A stretch of 64,000 nt of DNA from Kocuria turfanensis. GTDB taxonomy: Bacteria; Actinomycetota; Actinomycetes; Actinomycetales; Micrococcaceae. The stretch spans positions 3,185,981 through 3,249,980 of the forward strand of contig NZ_CP014480.1 in assembly GCF_001580365.1 (NCBI RefSeq). The letters are read 5' to 3'. Under the pieces are notes generated by a model. It was not told the DNA's origin, did no database searches, and saw only the letters and a program-made list of their open reading frames with translations. The translations under genes and the position numbers were made by a program. Position 1 is the first letter of the stretch; every line of letters starts with the position of its first letter. Below are positions 60,263-64,000 of this stretch, piece after piece.

Positions 60263-60278
60263 CTGAAAGTCGTCTGAA
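60263..60278 (-). promoter_or_regulatory. Candidate response-regulator binding site (11-bp direct repeat)
   Basis: On the minus strand TTCAG-ACGACT-TTCAG, two identical 5-mers 11 bp apart, 15-30 bp before the response-regulator start. OmpR-family dimers bind direct repeats with 10-11 bp spacing. Confidence 0.45.
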
Positions 60279-60290
60279 CGCAGTGCGCTG

Positions 60291-61961
60291 TTACCCGGGG
60301 AGTTCGCCGGAGGCGGCGAGGTCGGCGGCGTCGAGGATCCGGTAGGCGTAGCCCTGCTCGGCGAGGAACCGGCGGCGCTTGGCGGCGTAGTCGGCGTCCA
60401 CGGTGTCCCGGGCCACCACCGTGTAGAAGGTGGCCGGGCGGCCGTCCCGCTTGGGCCGCAGCAGCCGCCCCAGGCGCTGGGCCTCCTCCTGACGCGAGCC
60501 GAAGGCGCCCGAGACCTGCACCGCCACGGAGGCCTCCGGCAGGTCCACCGAGAAGTTCGCGACCTTGGAGACCACCAGCACCGGCAGCTCCCCGGCCCGG
60601 AAGGCGGCGAAGAGCCGCTCCCGCCGGGCCGTGCTCGTGCTGCCCTTGAGCACCGGGGCGTCGAGCAGCGCGCCCAGCTCGTCGAGCTGGTCCAGGAACT
60701 GCCCGATCACCAGCACCGGCTCCCCGCGGTGGCGGGCCACCAGGCGGGCCGCGACGTCGAGCTTGTGCGGGGAGGAGGAGGCGAGGCGGTGCCGGTCGGC
60801 GTCCTCCGCGGAGGCGTAGGCCATCCGGTCCCCGACGGGCAGCTCCACCCGCACCTCGACGCAGTCCGCCGGGGCGATGTGCCCCTGGGCCTCGATCTCC
60901 CGCCACGGGGCGTCGTAGCGCTTCGGGCCGATGAGCGAGAACACCTCCCCCTCCCGGTGGTCCTCGCGCACCAGGGTCGCGGTCAGCCCCAGCCGGCGCC
61001 GGGCCTGCAGCTCGGCGGTCATCCGGAAGACGGGGGCGGGCAGCAGGTGCACCTCGTCGTAGACGATCAGCCCCCAGTCGTGGCCGTCGAGCAGCTCCAG
61101 GTGCGGATGGATCCCGCCGCGGCGGGCCGTGAGCACCTGGTAGGTGGCGATGGTGACGGGACGGACCTCCTTGAGCGCCCCGGAGTACTCGCCGATCTCG
61201 TCCGCCGTCAGGGAGGTGCGGCGCAGCAGCTCGGCCTTCCACTGCCGGGCGGAGACCGTGTTCGTGACCAGCACGAGCGTGGTCGTCGAGCTCGCCGCCA
61301 TCGCCGCGGCGCCCACCAGCGTCTTGCCGGCGCCGCACGGGAGGACGACGACGCCGCTGCCGCCGGCCCAGAAGTTCTCCACGGCCCGGCGCTGGTAGGG
61401 CCGCAGCGCCCAGGCCTCGCCGGAGACGGGGTCCGTCTCCGTCAGGGAGATGGGGTGCGGGGTGCCGTCCACGTACCCGGCCCGGTCCTCGGCCGGCCAG
61501 CCCACGGTCAGCAGCAGCTGCTTGAGCTCGCCCCGGGCGCTGGCGTGCACCACGGCGGTCTCCCCGTCGATCCGCGGGCCCAGCAGCGGGGCGATCTTCC
61601 GGTGCCGGGCGATCTCCTCCAGGACGGGGGCGTCGTGGCAGCGCAGCACGAGCCCGTGCACGGGGTCCTTCTCCAGCACGAGCCGGCCGTAGCGGGACAT
61701 CGTCTCGTCGATGTCCACGAGCAGGGCGTGGGGCACGGGAAAGCGGGAGCGGGTCAGCAGGACGTCCAGCACCTGCTCGGCGTCCAGGCCGGCGGCCCGG
61801 GCGTTCCACAGCCCCAGCGGGGTGATCCGGTAGGTGTGCACGTGCTCGGGGGCGCGCTCGAGCTCCGCGAAGGCGGCGAGCTCGCGGCGGGCCTCGTCGG
61901 CGTCCTCGTGGTCGAGCTCGAGCAGCACGGTGCGGTCGCTCTGGACGATCAGGGGTCCCAT
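60291..61961 (-). CDS. XPB-type DNA repair helicase
   Basis: 556 residues. Superfamily 2 helicase, 3'-5' DNA unwinding, of the bacterial XPB type. N-terminal DNA-damage-recognition region (1-190), Walker A VVLPCGAGKTLVG (about 210-222), DEVH box VYDEVHLLP, motif III GLTATLVRED, and C-terminal motifs QRLGRLLRPKRDGR. The RED motif (LVREDHREGE) of XPB is present. ATG 61961 shares its A with the stop of the upstream gene (TGATG), with GGAGGAGAG as ribosome site, so the pair is coupled. Probably acts in repair or transcription-coupled processes. Confidence 0.9.
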   Translation of the reverse strand: MGPLIVQSDRTVLLELDHEDADEARRELAAFAELERAPEHVHTYRITPLGLWNARAAGLDAEQVLDVLLTRSRFPVPHALLVDIDETMSRYGRLVLEKDPVHGLVLRCHDAPVLEEIARHRKIAPLLGPRIDGETAVVHASARGELKQLLLTVGWPAEDRAGYVDGTPHPISLTETDPVSGEAWALRPYQRRAVENFWAGGSGVVVLPCGAGKTLVGAAAMAASSTTTLVLVTNTVSARQWKAELLRRTSLTADEIGEYSGALKEVRPVTIATYQVLTARRGGIHPHLELLDGHDWGLIVYDEVHLLPAPVFRMTAELQARRRLGLTATLVREDHREGEVFSLIGPKRYDAPWREIEAQGHIAPADCVEVRVELPVGDRMAYASAEDADRHRLASSSPHKLDVAARLVARHRGEPVLVIGQFLDQLDELGALLDAPVLKGSTSTARRERLFAAFRAGELPVLVVSKVANFSVDLPEASVAVQVSGAFGSRQEEAQRLGRLLRPKRDGRPATFYTVVARDTVDADYAAKRRRFLAEQGYAYRILDAADLAASGELPG

Positions 61962-64000
61962 CAGCGCTCTCCTCCAGGATCGGTGCGGTCGGTGCGGTCG
62001 GGCGGGGGCGGGACGTCGTCCGCGCCGGTGAGGCGGGCCAGCAGGTCCTCGACCTCCTCGGCCGACGGCGCCGGGTGGCGCGGGGCGGGCACCTGCGGCA
62101 GCAGGGCCGGTCCGGCGGCCGGCGACGGTCCCGGCCGGGCGGCCTCCACCGCCGGTTCCGTGCCCGTGGCCCGCACGGCGGCGACGAGCTGCTCGAGGGT
62201 GCCCTCGCGCGCCGGCCCGGCCCGGCGCCGGCCGGGGCCCGGCTCGTCCCCGGTGACCACCAGCACCCCCGGGGCGGGCCGGTGCAGCGGGCGCCCGGCC
62301 AGGCGCGGGGAGCGGGCGAGGGCCTCGAGGAGGTCCTCCTCGCCCGTGAGCACCCAGTCGGCGCGGGTGATCCGGACCCGGCCGTGGTCCCGGCCGGCCT
62401 CCTCGACCAGGTAGGCCAGGGCCTGGGGCACCGGGCCGCGGCTGTGCTCGGCCAGCCACGCCAGGATGCTCGCCGGGTCCCACCCGGCGTCCAGGGCCCG
62501 GTGCAGGGAGCGCTCGGTGAAGCGGTGCCGGGCCGCCGGGCCGTGGCCCTCCTCGTCCGCGAGCTCGCCCAGGGCACGGGCCACGGGCGGGGCGAGGTAG
62601 CCGGTGGCCGTGGCGGTGAGGTCGCCCTGCAGCAGCACCGTCCGCGAGGGGGCGGGCAGCCAGCCGGCCACCGCCCGGGCGGCCTCCTCGGCCCGGCCCG
62701 CGGCGACCGCACGCCCGGCCGCGGTGAGGGCGTCGGCGCCCACGAGGCCGAGCTCGGCCGCCTCCGTGAGCATGCCGGGTCCCCACCGGTCCAGGGAGCG
62801 GGTCAGGCGCGGGCGCTGCCACCGGGCGAGCGCCAGGACGTCCTCGGGGCCGTGCCCGCCCGGCGCGGACTCGGCGAGGGCGGCGTGGGCCCGCAGCAGC
62901 GCCCGGCGCACCGGCGGGGCCTCCGGGGTGTGCGCCCCGCGGGTGAGGACCCCCACGACCGTGCCGTCGGCCAGGGGCAGGCCGACCGCGGAGGGCACGA
63001 CGTCGGCGGCCAGCCACGAGCTCACGACGTGCAGCCACTGCTCGGGGCGCTCGGCGTCCTCGAAGGGCGCCGGGGCGGGCCGCCACGCGGAGGTGTCCGG
63101 ATCGAGCACCACGAGCCCGGCGAGCTCGGCCAGGCCCAGGAGGCGCACGAGCTCGGCGTGCTCCAGGGCCAGGGCGGTGCGCAGGCGGCGCAGCTCGCGC
63201 ACGCCGATCCCCCCGGCGCGCAGGGTGGTCAGGGGACGCTCGCGCAGCTCGGCGCGCAGCGCGGCCAGCCGGCGCAGCAGCTGCTCGACGGCCGCCGCGG
63301 CGGCGTTGTCCCGCAGCCGGTCGGGCACCCGCGTGCCCGGGGGCAGGGGCGCCCGCTGCGGGGACCGGGCCCAGGGGTCGCCCCCGCGCAGGGCGAGGCC
63401 GAACTCCCGGGGCAGCTCGACGTGGCGGGAGTCCACGGGGAGCAGGACGCCGCGGGCCAGGAGCCAGTCCACGGGCCGGGCGGCGGCGTCGACCTCCGGG
63501 TCCGGGCGGCGCAGCGCGTCCGGGAGCAGGCCCACCGGGCGGGAGCGGAACCGCTCGAGCACCTCCCGCACCGGCGCGGGCCAGCGCCCGATCTCCCCGG
63601 GAACCTCGGGGGCCGCGGGGGCCGCCGGCTCGCCGCCGCGCAGGCGTGCGGCCCGGGCCGCCAGCACCCGGTGCGGCCGGCCCAGCCCGGCGGGGTAGCG
63701 GCCCAGGGCCTCCGCCACCCCGGGCACGAGCCGCAGCGCGTCCCCGTCCCGGTGGACCAGGGCCAGCCGGTGCAGCCGGTCCCACGGCGGGGCGGCCAGC
63801 AGCGGGCCGGCGGGACCGTCCGGGGCGCCGAGCACCACGGCCCGCTCGAGGGCGTCCAGCTCCGGCCGGGAGAGCTCGTCGAGGGCCCGGCTCAGCCCGG
63901 CCCGGGAGAGCAGGGCCTCGGCGAGCTCGGCGGTCGTCGTCGTCCCGGGGCGCACGGCGTCGGGCCGCGCGTCGAGCAGCGCGGCCAGCTCACCGGGGGA
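61961..64000 (-). CDS. Helicase-associated protein (XPB/Ssl2-like partner), 5' end outside the window
   Basis: 679 residues visible; the open frame runs through the window edge, so the start is missing. An Ala/Arg/Leu-rich protein with a helical repeat-like N-terminal part (ELAEALLSRAGLSRALDELSRPELDALERAVVL) and the C-terminal helicase-associated domain (VLLQGDLTATATGYLAPPVARALGELADEEGHG; VLVVTGDEP). No complete Walker A is visible in this part. In actinobacteria this family routinely sits directly before the XPB helicase, as here (TGATG overlap), and is presumed its partner. Function not established. Confidence 0.82.
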   Translation of the reverse strand, partial: SPGELAALLDARPDAVRPGTTTTAELAEALLSRAGLSRALDELSRPELDALERAVVLGAPDGPAGPLLAAPPWDRLHRLALVHRDGDALRLVPGVAEALGRYPAGLGRPHRVLAARAARLRGGEPAAPAAPEVPGEIGRWPAPVREVLERFRSRPVGLLPDALRRPDPEVDAAARPVDWLLARGVLLPVDSRHVELPREFGLALRGGDPWARSPQRAPLPPGTRVPDRLRDNAAAAAVEQLLRRLAALRAELRERPLTTLRAGGIGVRELRRLRTALALEHAELVRLLGLAELAGLVVLDPDTSAWRPAPAPFEDAERPEQWLHVVSSWLAADVVPSAVGLPLADGTVVGVLTRGAHTPEAPPVRRALLRAHAALAESAPGGHGPEDVLALARWQRPRLTRSLDRWGPGMLTEAAELGLVGADALTAAGRAVAAGRAEEAARAVAGWLPAPSRTVLLQGDLTATATGYLAPPVARALGELADEEGHGPAARHRFTERSLHRALDAGWDPASILAWLAEHSRGPVPQALAYLVEEAGRDHGRVRITRADWVLTGEEDLLEALARSPRLAGRPLHRPAPGVLVVTGDEPGPGRRRAGPAREGTLEQLVAAVRATGTEPAVEAARPGPSPAAGPALLPQVPAPRHPAPSAEEVEDLLARLTGADDVPPPPDRTDRTDPGGER

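Overview
The window is a chromosomal segment of a high-GC actinobacterium. The 16S rRNA signature regions, the glgE/treS/pep2/glgB cluster and the gene families present point to Micrococcaceae, most likely Kocuria or a close relative. That placement rests on recognition, not on a database search. There is no phage, insertion sequence or CRISPR array, and base composition is uniform.

Layout. 1-9379: a glucan/trehalose cluster. glgP (cut by the window edge) diverges from glgE, treS and a single reading frame that joins maltokinase to branching enzyme. 9380-15750: a complete rRNA operon (16S, 23S, 5S, no spacer tRNA) ending in a tandem array of terminator-like hairpins. 15749-22704: a DUF1232 protein, then a divergent lipid locus: an alkyl-DHAP-synthase-like flavoprotein, a PlsC-like acyltransferase and an SDR on the minus strand, and a fatty acyl reductase/HAD fusion plus TetR regulator on the plus strand. 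22724-26516: a DUF4032 protein, an RpiR regulator, a 66-residue protein and an MsmK-type sugar ABC ATPase. 26676-29032: otsB and otsA. 29199-31319: a DsbA-like anchored thiol protein, tRNA-Thr(UGU), an Asp/His-rich secreted protein and a remnant of the otsA 3' end. 31427-38317: a GH26-like/OpgC-like membrane fusion, a GAF-PP2C phosphatase, a lipoprotein and an LGFP/L,D-transpeptidase-like wall protein. 38409-39563: two small conserved genes. 39950-46054: the PTS cluster fruR-fruK-fruA-ptsI-ptsH. 46266-54202: a FemX-like ligase, a ThrE exporter, a SIP flavoprotein, ung, YihY, an SDR/DUF3263 operon and a GNAT. 54223-56086: double CIRCE and a solo groEL. 56250-64000: MgtC, an RNase HI fusion, a two-component system, an XPB helicase and its partner (cut by the window edge).

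How the genes work together. TreS (trehalose to maltose), maltokinase (maltose to maltose-1-phosphate), GlgE (polymerisation) and GlgB (branching) form a whole trehalose-to-alpha-glucan route. GlgP degrades the glucan, and OtsA/OtsB in the same window make trehalose from UDP-glucose and glucose-6-phosphate. The PTS cluster supplies both general phosphotransfer proteins next to the fructose transporter.

The most unusual system is the lipid locus at 16408-22704. Its enzyme set is what would be needed to make a fatty alcohol and build it into a glycerol ether lipid, under an evident TetR-type operator. Other points of interest are the Mak-GlgB fusion, a GH26-like domain that lacks its expected acid/base glutamate and is fused to an acyltransferase-like membrane domain, a basic repeat tail on GlgE, and a recurrent leaderless start architecture in at least eight genes.
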